A program made the translations under genes and the position numbers. Positions 30,507-38,056 of a stretch of DNA of 53,453 bases are shown here, one piece after another (the first letter of the stretch is position 1; every line of letters begins with the position of its first letter). The notes under the pieces were generated by a model, which made no database searches, was not told the DNA's origin, and was given only the letters and a program-made list of their open reading frames with translations. Source of the stretch: Streptomyces sp. S3(2020) (GTDB taxonomy: Bacteria; Actinomycetota; Actinomycetes; Streptomycetales; Streptomycetaceae); contig NZ_JABERD010000052.1 of NCBI RefSeq assembly GCF_013044505.1, positions 1 to 53,453 of the forward strand, given 5' to 3'.

Positions 30507-30938
30507 CTACAACTGCTGGATGTTCCCGCCGAGTTCCGGGCGGAACTTCTTCAGCAGTGCCTCCGGGGCGCTGACCACCCAGCGGGTGCCGACCAGGTAC
30601 TTGCCGCCGTAGATGGAGGCGGCGTCCAGCCAGGTGAGCTTGAACCGCTCCTCGGGGAACGTGGTGATGAGGAAGTCACCGTCCTTCCCGTGGCACACGC
30701 CTTCCCTCAACTCGTCGGCATCCGTGCGGATCTTGACCTTGCAGCCGATCAGCCCGGCGATGACCTCCACCTTCGCGGGTGCCACGACACCGGCGGAAGG
30801 GGCGGCCGTCACCTTCGTGCTGCTGCTCACCTTGGACTCGTCGGATCCCGCGCCGCACCCCGTGGCCAGGGTGAGCAGGGCGAGCCCGCCCGCCAGTAGC
30901 AGGCGGGCGGTGAGCGGACTGCGGGCGCGCTGGGACAC
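30507..30938 (-). CDS. small lipoprotein of unknown function
   Basis: 143 residues from a GTG at 30938 (GAGAGG just upstream). The N terminus has basic residues, a leucine/alanine core and the lipobox LATGC (Cys28). A serine/valine-rich linker leads to a compact domain of about 90 residues with paired cysteines in LIGCKVKI and REGVCHGKDGDFLITTF, possibly a disulfide. The end is KYLVGTRWVVSAPEALLKKF. I do not recognise a named family. It is predicted to sit on the outside of the membrane. Confidence 0.78.
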   Translation of the reverse strand: MSQRARSPLTARLLLAGGLALLTLATGCGAGSDESKVSSSTKVTAAPSAGVVAPAKVEVIAGLIGCKVKIRTDADELREGVCHGKDGDFLITTFPEERFKLTWLDAASIYGGKYLVGTRWVVSAPEALLKKFRPELGGNIQQL

Positions 30939-31005
30939 GTACCTCTCCGTTTCGGGACGTCGGCCGGACGTATGCCAGGAGGTACGGGTGCGGCGCGCCG
31001 GGTGT

Positions 31006-31935
31006 TCAGTTCAGTCCGGCCGAGGTCAGCCACTCCTTGGCGACGTCGCTCGCGTCCTCCTTGTCGTTGACGAGCTTCTTCATCATGTCGAGCAGGTCCT
31101 GTGTGGTGAGCTTGGCCGAGACCCCGTTGAGGGCTCCCTTGGCGGTGTCGTTCACGGCGTCCTTGTAGACCAGGGGCGTGACGTTCTGCGAGGAGAAGAG
31201 GTTCTTCGGGTCCTCCAGGACCACCAGCTTGTCCTCGACGATCGCGGGGTCGGTGGTGTAGATGTTCGCCGCCTGGACCTTGTCGTCCTTGAGGAGCTTG
31301 AGCAGGGTGCTCTGCGCGCCCGCGTCGAGCGGCTGGAACTTGCCGAACTCGACACCGTAGACCGTCTTCAGGCCCACCCCGCCCTGGGTGCGGGTCTTGA
31401 ACTCCGAACCGGCGCCGATCGTCCAGTCCTTCGCGACGGACTTCAGGTCGGCGAGGGACTTGAGGTCGTACTTGGCGGCCTTCTCGGCCGTGACCGTCAC
31501 CGAGTCCTTGTCCTGGGCCTCGGCGGAGTCGAGGATCTCCACCGAGGACGGCAGCTTCTGCTTCAGCTCGGCGTTGATGTCATCGGTGCTGGTCGCGGTG
31601 CTGTTCTTGTCGACCGCCACGGCCAGCAGGGCGCCGTTGTACTCGGGGAAGACGCCGATGCCGCCCTTGACGACCTGGTCGTAGTAGACCTCGCGGGCCC
31701 CGATGTCGAACTTGCGGGTCACCTTCAGGCCCTTGGCCTCCAGGGCCTGGGAGTAGATCTCGGCGAGCAGCTGGTTCTCGGGGAAGTTGGCGGAGCCGAC
31801 GACGATCGACTTGCCGTCGCTGTCGGCGCTGCTGCCGGACAGCGGGTTGTCGTCGCTGTCGCCGCCACCGCCGCAGGCGGTGAGGGAGAGAGCGGTGATC
31901 AGGGTGAACGCGGCGGCTCTGGAGATGCCTCGCAT
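31006..31935 (-). CDS. betaine-type ABC transporter substrate-binding lipoprotein
   Basis: 309 residues from ATG 31935 (AAAGGAA upstream). Lipobox LTAC (Cys21). The mature protein is of the OpuBC/ProX/OsmF type: VGSANFPENQLLAEIYSQAL, GLKVTRKFDIGAREVYYDQV, GVFPEYNGALL, then AKDWTIGAGSEFKTR and VQAANIYTTDPAIVEDKLVVL (pieces). The family binds quaternary amines such as glycine betaine, choline, carnitine and, in some members, ergothioneine, through an aromatic cage. It is the last gene of a four-gene import operon, 37 bases after the second permease. The real ligand is unknown. Confidence 0.92.
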   Translation of the reverse strand: MRGISRAAAFTLITALSLTACGGGGDSDDNPLSGSSADSDGKSIVVGSANFPENQLLAEIYSQALEAKGLKVTRKFDIGAREVYYDQVVKGGIGVFPEYNGALLAVAVDKNSTATSTDDINAELKQKLPSSVEILDSAEAQDKDSVTVTAEKAAKYDLKSLADLKSVAKDWTIGAGSEFKTRTQGGVGLKTVYGVEFGKFQPLDAGAQSTLLKLLKDDKVQAANIYTTDPAIVEDKLVVLEDPKNLFSSQNVTPLVYKDAVNDTAKGALNGVSAKLTTQDLLDMMKKLVNDKEDASDVAKEWLTSAGLN

Positions 31936-31972
31936 GGGTGGTTCCTTTCTCAATGCCTTACATGAACCTGAA

Positions 31973-32662
31973 TCAGGACTTCGGCACCGCGACCCTGAGG
32001 CCCGGTGAGACGGCGACGCGCCGTAGCGCGGTGAAGGCGACCTGCACGACGAGCGCCAGGGCGACGACGACCGTGGAGCCGCCGATGACGAGCTCGTAGT
32101 CGTTGCGGGAGAGGCCGTCGACGATGAAGCGGCCGAGGCCGCCGAGGCCGGGGTAGGCGGCGACGGTCGCGGTGGCCACGACCTGGATCGCGGCGACCCG
32201 CAGGCCGAGGAGGATCAGCGGCAGCGCCATCGGCACCTCGACCCGGGCCAGGATCTGCCACTCGGTCATGCCGACCCCGCGGGCGGCGTCCCGGGTGGCG
32301 GGGTCGACACCTCGTACGCCTTCGAAGGTGTTGATGAGGATCGGCGGCACCGCGAGCGCCACCAGCGCGACCAGCACCGGCGTGGTGCTGAGCCCGGCGA
32401 GGGTGACGACCAGCACCACCAGACCGAAGGTCGGGACGGCCCGCGCGAGGTTGGCCACGCTGGCCACGGCGAACGCCCCGCGCCCGGTGTGTCCGACGAG
32501 CAGTCCGAGCGACAGCCCGATGAGGGCGGCGAACAGCAGTGAGAGGCCGCTGTAGGTGAGGTGCTCCACGAGCCGCGCGGGGATGCCCTCGTCGCCGTGC
32601 CACTGCCCGGACGAGGTCAGCCAGTGCCAGACGAGCTCGGTCTGGTTCAGGAAGTCGTTCAT
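31973..32662 (-). CDS. betaine-type ABC transporter permease (second)
   Basis: 229 residues with five or six membrane helices and the BPD_transp_1 EAA-type loop (ATRDAARGVGMTEWQILARVEVPMALPLIL, quoted in two parts: ATRDAARGVGMTEW and ILARVEVPMALP). It starts at ATG 32662 with a 4-base ATGA overlap with the upstream permease. It would pair with that protein to form the membrane channel of an OpuC-type importer. The C-terminal helices follow GLGGLGRFIVDGLSRNDYE, a conserved family stretch. Confidence 0.92.
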   Translation of the reverse strand: MNDFLNQTELVWHWLTSSGQWHGDEGIPARLVEHLTYSGLSLLFAALIGLSLGLLVGHTGRGAFAVASVANLARAVPTFGLVVLVVTLAGLSTTPVLVALVALAVPPILINTFEGVRGVDPATRDAARGVGMTEWQILARVEVPMALPLILLGLRVAAIQVVATATVAAYPGLGGLGRFIVDGLSRNDYELVIGGSTVVVALALVVQVAFTALRRVAVSPGLRVAVPKS

Positions 32663-33315
32663 GCCTTGCTCCGGGACCAGGGGGTGAGCAGCCGCTGCGC
32701 CAGTACCAGCAGGGCGTCGGTGGCGAGCGCGAGCAGCATGATCAGGGCGATCGCGGTGACGATCGGCGTCGGGAAGTCGAGCTGGAGGCCGCGGATGACG
32801 TAGTAGCCGAGGCCGCCCTGTCCGATCAGCTGTCCCACGGCGACGAGGCTGATGGAGGAGACGGCGGCGACGCGCACTCCGGCGATGACGACGGGGACGG
32901 CGATGGGCAGGTCGACCTGGACGACCCGGCGCACCGGTCCGAAGCCCATGGCGGTGGCCGCGAGCCGGACCGGTTCGGGGACCGAGGCCAGTCCGTCGAC
33001 GACGTTGGGGACTAGGACGGACAGGGTGTAGAGGGTCAGCGGGATCATCACCGTGCGCTCGGTCAGCCCCGTGTACCGCACGAAGATCATGAACAGGGCG
33101 AGCGACGGTATCGAGTACAGGATGTTGGTCACGGTCAGCACCGGCGGGTACAGCCAGCGCCAGTGCCGGCACGCGATGCCGAGCGGTATGGAGATGATCA
33201 GCCCGAACAGCACGGGCAGCAGGCCCAGCCGGAGGTGGACGCCGGTGTAGTCGGCGAGTTCACCGGCGTGGTCGGCTATCCAGCCCCAACGGACCAGTGG
33301 CTCACCGTCGTTCAT
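32659..33315 (-). CDS. betaine-type ABC transporter permease (first)
   Basis: 218 residues of the same family as its partner, with NILYSIPSLALFMIFV and the EAA-type loop VRLAATAMGFGPVRRVVQVDLP. LIGQGGLGYYVIRGLQ is near the C terminus. The length is normal for OpuCB/OpuCD proteins. It overlaps the upstream ATPase gene by 14 bases and the next permease by 4, so translation of the set is probably coupled. Confidence 0.92.
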   Translation of the reverse strand: MNDGEPLVRWGWIADHAGELADYTGVHLRLGLLPVLFGLIISIPLGIACRHWRWLYPPVLTVTNILYSIPSLALFMIFVRYTGLTERTVMIPLTLYTLSVLVPNVVDGLASVPEPVRLAATAMGFGPVRRVVQVDLPIAVPVVIAGVRVAAVSSISLVAVGQLIGQGGLGYYVIRGLQLDFPTPIVTAIALIMLLALATDALLVLAQRLLTPWSRSKA

Positions 33316-34396
33316 CGCTCACCCCGCCGCTCAGCTCGTGGGCGTCCACGACTCCGGCGACCGCGCCGTCCGCGTCCACGGCCACCGCGAGCCGGGCGGG
33401 TGACAGGAGCGCGGCGTCGAGGGCCGCGCGCGCGGAGTCGCCGGCGAGGCTGAAGGTGTGGCCGAGCTCCTTCAGCGGGGCGTCCGCGAGGGTGCCGCCG
33501 TCGGGGAGTTCGGCGACCGCGGCCCAGCCGAGGGGCCGTCCGGCGTCGTCGACGACGAGGATCCAGGGTCCGTCGGCCGCCCGGGCCTTCGCCACGGAAG
33601 CGGTCGCCGGCAGCACCGGTCCGTCGCGCAGCGGTATCTCGGCGGCCTGGACGAAGGAGAGCCGGCGAATACCGCGGTCCTGTCCGACGAACCCGGCCAC
33701 GAAGTCGTCGGCGGGATGGGCGAGCAGCCGCTCGGGGGTGTCGAACTGGGCGAGCTTCCCGCCGGTGCGGAACACCGCGATGTTGTCGCCGAGCTTGATC
33801 GCCTCGTCGATGTCGTGGGTGACGAACACGATCGTCTTGTGCAGCTCCTTCTGGAGCCGGATGAACTCCGCCTGGAGCTCGGCGCGGACGATCGGGTCGA
33901 CCGCGCTGAACGGCTCGTCCATGAGCAGGACCGGCGGATCGGCGCCCAGCGCCCGGGCCACTCCGACGCGCTGCTGCTGTCCGCCGGAGAGCTGGTTCGG
34001 GTAGCGGCCCGCGAACTCGCCCGACAGGCCCACCAGTTCGAGGAGCTCGGCGGCCCGTGCCCGTGCCTTCTTCTTGTTCCAGCCGAGCAGCAGCGGCACG
34101 GTCGCGATGTTGTCGAGGATGGTCCGGTGCGGGAACAGCCCCGCGTGCTGGATCACGTAGCCGATGCCGCGGCGCAGTTCGGGCGCGTTGACCTCGCGGA
34201 TGTCCTTGCCGCGCAGGCTGACCGTGCCGGAGGTGGGATCCACCATGCGGTTGATCATGCGCAGGGTCGTGGTCTTGCCGCAGCCGGAGGGGCCGACCAG
34301 GACCGTGATGCCGCCCTCGGTCAGTTCCAGGGACAGCTCGTCCACGGCCGTGGTGCCGTTCGGATACTTCTTGCTCACCGCGTCGAATCTGATCAA
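33302..34396 (-). CDS. betaine-type ABC transporter ATPase
   Basis: 364 residues. Walker A is GPSGCGKT (35-42), the Q-loop is in YVIQHAGLFPH, the signature is LSGGQQQRV, Walker B is VLLMDEPFSAVDP and the switch histidine is in VFVTHDIDEA. The C-terminal 110 residues form a regulatory extension in the position of the tandem CBS domains of OpuCA, with moderate similarity (ILVVDDAGRPLGWAAVAEL, LAVAVDADGAVAGVVDAHEL). It is the first gene of the importer operon. A perfect inverted repeat 18-35 bases before the start codon (34414-34431) suggests repressor control. Confidence 0.94.
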   Translation of the reverse strand: MIRFDAVSKKYPNGTTAVDELSLELTEGGITVLVGPSGCGKTTTLRMINRMVDPTSGTVSLRGKDIREVNAPELRRGIGYVIQHAGLFPHRTILDNIATVPLLLGWNKKKARARAAELLELVGLSGEFAGRYPNQLSGGQQQRVGVARALGADPPVLLMDEPFSAVDPIVRAELQAEFIRLQKELHKTIVFVTHDIDEAIKLGDNIAVFRTGGKLAQFDTPERLLAHPADDFVAGFVGQDRGIRRLSFVQAAEIPLRDGPVLPATASVAKARAADGPWILVVDDAGRPLGWAAVAELPDGGTLADAPLKELGHTFSLAGDSARAALDAALLSPARLAVAVDADGAVAGVVDAHELSGGVSDERR

Positions 34397-34413
34397 GACT
34401 GCCCCTTGCCCGC

Positions 34414-34431
34414 CTGCATATGGTCATGCAG
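34414..34431. promoter_or_regulatory. operator between the divergent import and catabolic operons
   Basis: CTGCAT and ATGCAG flank ATGGTC: a perfect 6+6+6 inverted repeat. It lies in the 138-base region between the ATPase start (34396) and the dehydrogenase start (34535), where one bound regulator could control both directions. Confidence 0.5.
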
Positions 34432-34485
34432 AGTCCCCGGTGACTGAATGGCGCGTCAATGGCGTTCTGTGAACGGCGCGTTACG

Positions 34486-34495
34486 TTCGTACGAA
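34486..34495. promoter_or_regulatory. palindrome upstream of the dehydrogenase gene
   Basis: TTCGTACGAA is a perfect 10-base palindrome, 39 bases upstream of the ATG at 34535. It could be a second operator in the divergent region or part of a promoter. Confidence 0.35.
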
Positions 34496-34534
34496 ATCAG
34501 CAATTCCCCCAGCTCAGAGGCGCGGAGAGGCCCC

Positions 34535-35536
34535 ATGGAACCGATCTGGTTCACCTTCCTCAATGGCACGGACATCGCACGGCTGGAACTCACCGACGAC
34601 GAGATACTCGACGCCGTCGAGGCCGGGCTGCGCGCCCAGGGCCTCGGTGAGACGGTGGTCGAACCGCGCGTCCACCTCACGCCGGACCCCGCGTTCAACG
34701 GGCATTTCAACGTGCTCCGCGGCTATGTCGCCCCGCTGTCGCTGGCCGGGGTCAAGATCGTGGGCGACTACGTGGACAACTACCGGCAGGGGCTGCCGTC
34801 CGAGATGGCGCTGCTCAACCTCTTCGATCCGCGCACCGGCATGCCGGCGGCGGTCCTGGACGCGACCGCGCTCACCGAGATGCGCACCGGCGCGCTGACC
34901 GCGCTGGGGGCCCGCCATCTGGCCCGCCCGGACGCCAGGGTGCTCGGGCACATCGGGGCGCGCGCCACGTCGTACTGGAACGTGCGTCTCCTGGACCGGA
35001 TCTTCGACCTGGCGGAGATCCGCGTCCACTCGCGCCGCCCGGAGAGCCGCCGGGCCTTCGCCGAGCGGCTGGAGCGCGACCTCGGCAAGCCCGTCGTCGT
35101 GACCGAGGACTGGAAGACCTGTGTCCAGGGCGCGGACATCGTGGTGGAGGCGTCCCGACTGGAGCGCCCGGAGCCGCTGTTGAGGACCGAGTGGATCACG
35201 CCCGGTGCCCTGGTCGTGCCCTACGGGACGAACAGCGCCGTCGAGCTCGATCTCACGGACGTCATGGACAAGATCGTCGTCGACGACTGGGGGCAGGCGC
35301 ACGCGGGACCCTTCGGGGCGCTGCGCGCCCACGTCGACTCCGGACGGCTCAACAGGGGCAATCTGCATGGCGAGTTGGGTGAGATCGTCGTCGGTCTCAA
35401 GCCCGGCCGGGAGAGCCCCGACGAGACCAATCTGTTCTGGCACCGCGGCCTGTCCCTCTCCGACATCGCGCTGGGCGCGGCGATGCTCCGCAAGGCCGAA
35501 GAGCGCGGTGTCGGGCAGAAGTTGAGGTTCGCGTGA
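34535..35536 (+). CDS. ornithine cyclodeaminase / mu-crystallin family dehydrogenase
   Basis: 333 residues from ATG 34535 (GGAGAGG upstream). The family marks are an N-terminal substrate domain with EPRVHLTPD and GVKIVGDYVDNYRQGLPS, TALTEMRTGALTALGARHLA, a Rossmann segment ARVLGHIGARATSYWNVRLL, VHSRRPESRRAFAERL, then ADIVVEASRLERPEPLL and a C-terminal GELGEIVVGLKPGR. Members reduce or deaminate amino acids and cyclic imines with NAD(P)H. The usual GxGxQA motif is altered here to GHIGARATS, so this is a divergent member. Its stop overlaps the next gene's GTG by 4 bases, making it the first gene of a coupled trio. Confidence 0.88.
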   Translation: MEPIWFTFLNGTDIARLELTDDEILDAVEAGLRAQGLGETVVEPRVHLTPDPAFNGHFNVLRGYVAPLSLAGVKIVGDYVDNYRQGLPSEMALLNLFDPRTGMPAAVLDATALTEMRTGALTALGARHLARPDARVLGHIGARATSYWNVRLLDRIFDLAEIRVHSRRPESRRAFAERLERDLGKPVVVTEDWKTCVQGADIVVEASRLERPEPLLRTEWITPGALVVPYGTNSAVELDLTDVMDKIVVDDWGQAHAGPFGALRAHVDSGRLNRGNLHGELGEIVVGLKPGRESPDETNLFWHRGLSLSDIALGAAMLRKAEERGVGQKLRFA

Positions 35537-37047
35537 TCGCCGTCGACGGGCGGACACTGACGTACGACGATGTCGTCGCCGTCGCGCACGGCCATGCCCA
35601 AGTCACCTTGTCCGAGGGCGTGTCGGCCCGGCTGAAGCGTGAGCGTGCCGTCGTCGAGGACATCGTCGACCGCGGCATTCCCACGTACGGCCTGACGACC
35701 GGTCTGGGCACCCGCTCCTCGTACGCGCTGCCTCGCGAGGAGCTGGAGCGGTTCAGTGTCCGTACCGTCCGGGGGCGGGCCAACGCGGTGGGCGACCCGC
35801 TGCCGGTGCCCGTCGTACGCGCCGCTCTCCTCGCCCGGGTGAACGGCATCGCGGGCGGCGGGAGCGGGGTGCGGCCCGAGACCGTGCGGCTGCTGGTGGA
35901 CATGCTCAACGCGCGTGTGCACCCCGTCGTCCCGGAGGTGGGGTCGATCGGCGCCTCCGACCTGTGCCAGATGGCCCATGTCGGCCTGGTCGTCATCGGT
36001 GAGGGCCGCGCGGAGCACGGCGGCGAGGTGCTCGACGGCGCGACCGCGTTGCGGCGGGCCGGTCTCACGCCGGTCCGGCTGGGGCCGAAGGACGGGATCG
36101 TGCTGTGCGGGGCGAGCCCGCTGGCGGCCGGGCAGGGTGCGCTCGTGCTGCACGAGGCGGCGGCGGTCCTGCTGCTGGCCCAGGCGGTCACGGCGCTGAC
36201 GTACGAGGGGTTCCGGGCCAACACCAGCCCGCTCGACCCCCGTGTGCTGGGCCTGCGCCCCGCGCCGGGCCAGGCCCGTGCGGCGGGCGAGCTGCTCGCC
36301 CTGCTCAGGGGCGGTGACCTCCCGCGGAACGCCCGGCGCGTCCAGGACCCCGTCAGTCTGCGCTGCTCGGCCCAGGTGCACGGAGCCGCGTACGCGGCGC
36401 TCGACTTCGCCTCCGCCGCGCTGCACCCGGAGCTGAACGGCTGCGGCGACAACCCCGTCGTCCTGGCGGGCACCGGCGAGATTCTCTCCTCCGGCAACTT
36501 CCACACCCCGGCCCTGGCCCTGGGTCTCGACACCCTGGCGCTGGCGCTGACCCAGACCGCGGCCCTGTCCGCCGAACGGATGCGGCGGCTGCTGGACCCG
36601 GCCGTCAGCGGGCTGCCGGCGAACCTCTCGCCGTACGGCCCCGAGCGCTCGGGCTTCGCGCCGCTGACCAAGACGGCGCAGGCGCTGGCCGCCGAGATCC
36701 GCGTGCTGTCCGTCCCGGTGTCCACCGACCCCCGGCACGGCGCGGACGCCGTCGAGGACGACTCGACCAACGCGTCCCTCGGGGCCCGGCGGCTGGCCGC
36801 GCTGCTCGACCGCCTGCGCCTGCTCCTCGCCGTGGAGGCCGTGGTCGCCGCGCAGGCCGTGGACCTGGCGGCACCGCCCGCACCGGGGCGGGGCCCGGAG
36901 TTCCTGCACCGCGCGATCCGCGCCGTGGTGCCCCCGCTGGACGAGGACCGGCCCTGCGGGGTGGACGTGGAGGCGGTGGCCCGCGAGATCCTGAGTGGTG
37001 AGGACGTCCGGAGCACGCTGCGCGCCTGGGTGGGAGAAGTGTCATGA
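35533..37047 (+). CDS. histidine/phenylalanine ammonia-lyase-like enzyme with altered MIO site
   Basis: 504 residues, full length for the HAL/PAL family. Conserved elements: Tyr52 in TYGLTTGLG (the active-site Tyr53 of HAL), QDPVSLRCSAQVHGAAYAAL, LNGCGDNPVV, GNFHTPALALGLDTLALAL and a C-terminal helical bundle. At the cofactor site HAL has GSVGASGDLAPLAH. This protein reads GSIGASDLCQMAH (residues 137-149): Ala141-Ser142 are kept but the glycine is missing, giving Ala-Ser-Asp. A segment aligning with HAL His83 reads RGRANAVGDP, with Arg82 in place of His. The cofactor may not form, or may form differently. An elimination reaction on an unusual substrate is likely. It has 4-base overlaps with both neighbours. 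Confidence 0.88.
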   Translation: MIAVDGRTLTYDDVVAVAHGHAQVTLSEGVSARLKRERAVVEDIVDRGIPTYGLTTGLGTRSSYALPREELERFSVRTVRGRANAVGDPLPVPVVRAALLARVNGIAGGGSGVRPETVRLLVDMLNARVHPVVPEVGSIGASDLCQMAHVGLVVIGEGRAEHGGEVLDGATALRRAGLTPVRLGPKDGIVLCGASPLAAGQGALVLHEAAAVLLLAQAVTALTYEGFRANTSPLDPRVLGLRPAPGQARAAGELLALLRGGDLPRNARRVQDPVSLRCSAQVHGAAYAALDFASAALHPELNGCGDNPVVLAGTGEILSSGNFHTPALALGLDTLALALTQTAALSAERMRRLLDPAVSGLPANLSPYGPERSGFAPLTKTAQALAAEIRVLSVPVSTDPRHGADAVEDDSTNASLGARRLAALLDRLRLLLAVEAVVAAQAVDLAAPPAPGRGPEFLHRAIRAVVPPLDEDRPCGVDVEAVAREILSGEDVRSTLRAWVGEVS

Positions 37048-37946
37048 GCAACGTCGACGTGCACCAGCATCTCTGGACCCCGTCCCTGCTGGCGGCCCTG
37101 CGCGCCCGCCGTGAGCCGCCGTACCTGGACGGCTGGACGCTGCACCTGGACGGGGAGCCGCCGTACGGCATACCGCCCGCCGACCACGATGTCGCCCGGC
37201 GCGCCGAACTCGCCGGCGCCGACGGTCTGGGGCGGGCGATCGTCTCGATGTCGGCCCCGATCGGTGTGGAGTGGCTGCCGTCCGCCGAGGCCCGCCCGCT
37301 CCTGGACGCCTATCACGAGGGCGCGGCAGCCCTCCCCGAGCCGTTCGGCGCCTGGGCCGCCGCGGGTGTGCGGGACATCGACGCGAAGGCGACGGCCCAG
37401 GACCTCGACGGGGGTTTTGTCGGGCTCCAGCTCCCGGCGAACGCCCTGGTGGACGCCGCCGGTTACGCGCGCTGCGCCCCGCTGCTCGATCTGCTGGAGG
37501 AGCGGGACCTGCCGCTCTTCGTCCACCCCGGGCCCGCGCCGGGCGGGTCCGAGGGGCCCGGCTGGTGGCCTGCGATGGTGCCCTACGTCCAGCAGATGCA
37601 CGCCGCCTGGTTCGCCTTCCGCACCTTCGGCCGCCCCCGCCATCCTCGGCTGCGGGTGTGCTTCGCGCTGCTCGCCGGGCTGGCCCCGCTGCACGGGGAG
37701 CGCTTCGCCGCCCGGGGTGACGGCTCGGCGGCGGTGGACCCGGATGTCTTCGTCGAGACGTCCTCCTACGGTCCGCGCTCCGTGGACGCCGTGGTCCGCG
37801 CGCTCGGGGTGGACGCCGTCGTCCAGGGCTCGGACCGGCCGTACGCGGAGCCGCCGCAGCATCCCGGCTTCGGTCTGGGCGGGGCCGCGGCCTATGCCTT
37901 CCGGATCGCGAATCCCCGGCGGCTGCTCACCGGAGGGGGCCACTGA
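37044..37946 (+). CDS. amidohydrolase family protein (amidohydrolase-2 type)
   Basis: 300 residues starting at an ATGA overlap with the lyase. The TIM-barrel metal site opens with DVHQHLW (HxH on strand 1), the strand-5 type histidine is in LPLFVHPGPAP, and the late acidic residue is in VVQGSDRPYAEP. The other landmarks are RAIVSMSAPIGVEWLP, GFVGLQLPANALVD and DVFVETSSYGPRSVDAV. The family includes hydrolases and non-oxidative decarboxylases of ring acids. By position it should act on a product of the dehydrogenase or lyase. The gene is followed by a GC palindrome (37950-37963) and a new promoter. Confidence 0.87.
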   Translation: MSNVDVHQHLWTPSLLAALRARREPPYLDGWTLHLDGEPPYGIPPADHDVARRAELAGADGLGRAIVSMSAPIGVEWLPSAEARPLLDAYHEGAAALPEPFGAWAAAGVRDIDAKATAQDLDGGFVGLQLPANALVDAAGYARCAPLLDLLEERDLPLFVHPGPAPGGSEGPGWWPAMVPYVQQMHAAWFAFRTFGRPRHPRLRVCFALLAGLAPLHGERFAARGDGSAAVDPDVFVETSSYGPRSVDAVVRALGVDAVVQGSDRPYAEPPQHPGFGLGGAAAYAFRIANPRRLLTGGGH

Positions 37947-37949
37947 AAC

Positions 37950-37963
37950 CCGGGCGCGCCCGG
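37950..37963. repeat. 14-base GC palindrome after the amidohydrolase gene
   Basis: CCGGGCGCGCCCGG is perfectly self-complementary and begins three bases after the stop codon. It may help end transcription of the catabolic trio, though without a loop it would make a weak hairpin. Confidence 0.35.
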
Positions 37964-37992
37964 CCCCACGGCATTCAATGTTGTGCACTTTC

Positions 37993-38022
37993 TTGACGGC
38001 GGTCACACCAGAGCCCTACTTT
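37993..38022 (+). promoter_or_regulatory. sigma-70-type promoter of the MHS symporter gene
   Basis: TTGACG (37993-37998), an 18-base spacer and TACTTT (38017-38022) fit the principal sigma factor. The expected start is near 38029, with the ATG at 38057 following GGGAG. This separates the symporter from the upstream trio. Confidence 0.55.
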
Positions 38023-38056
38023 CGCGGTGTCCTTCCCCCGGTCAAGGGAGACCGCG

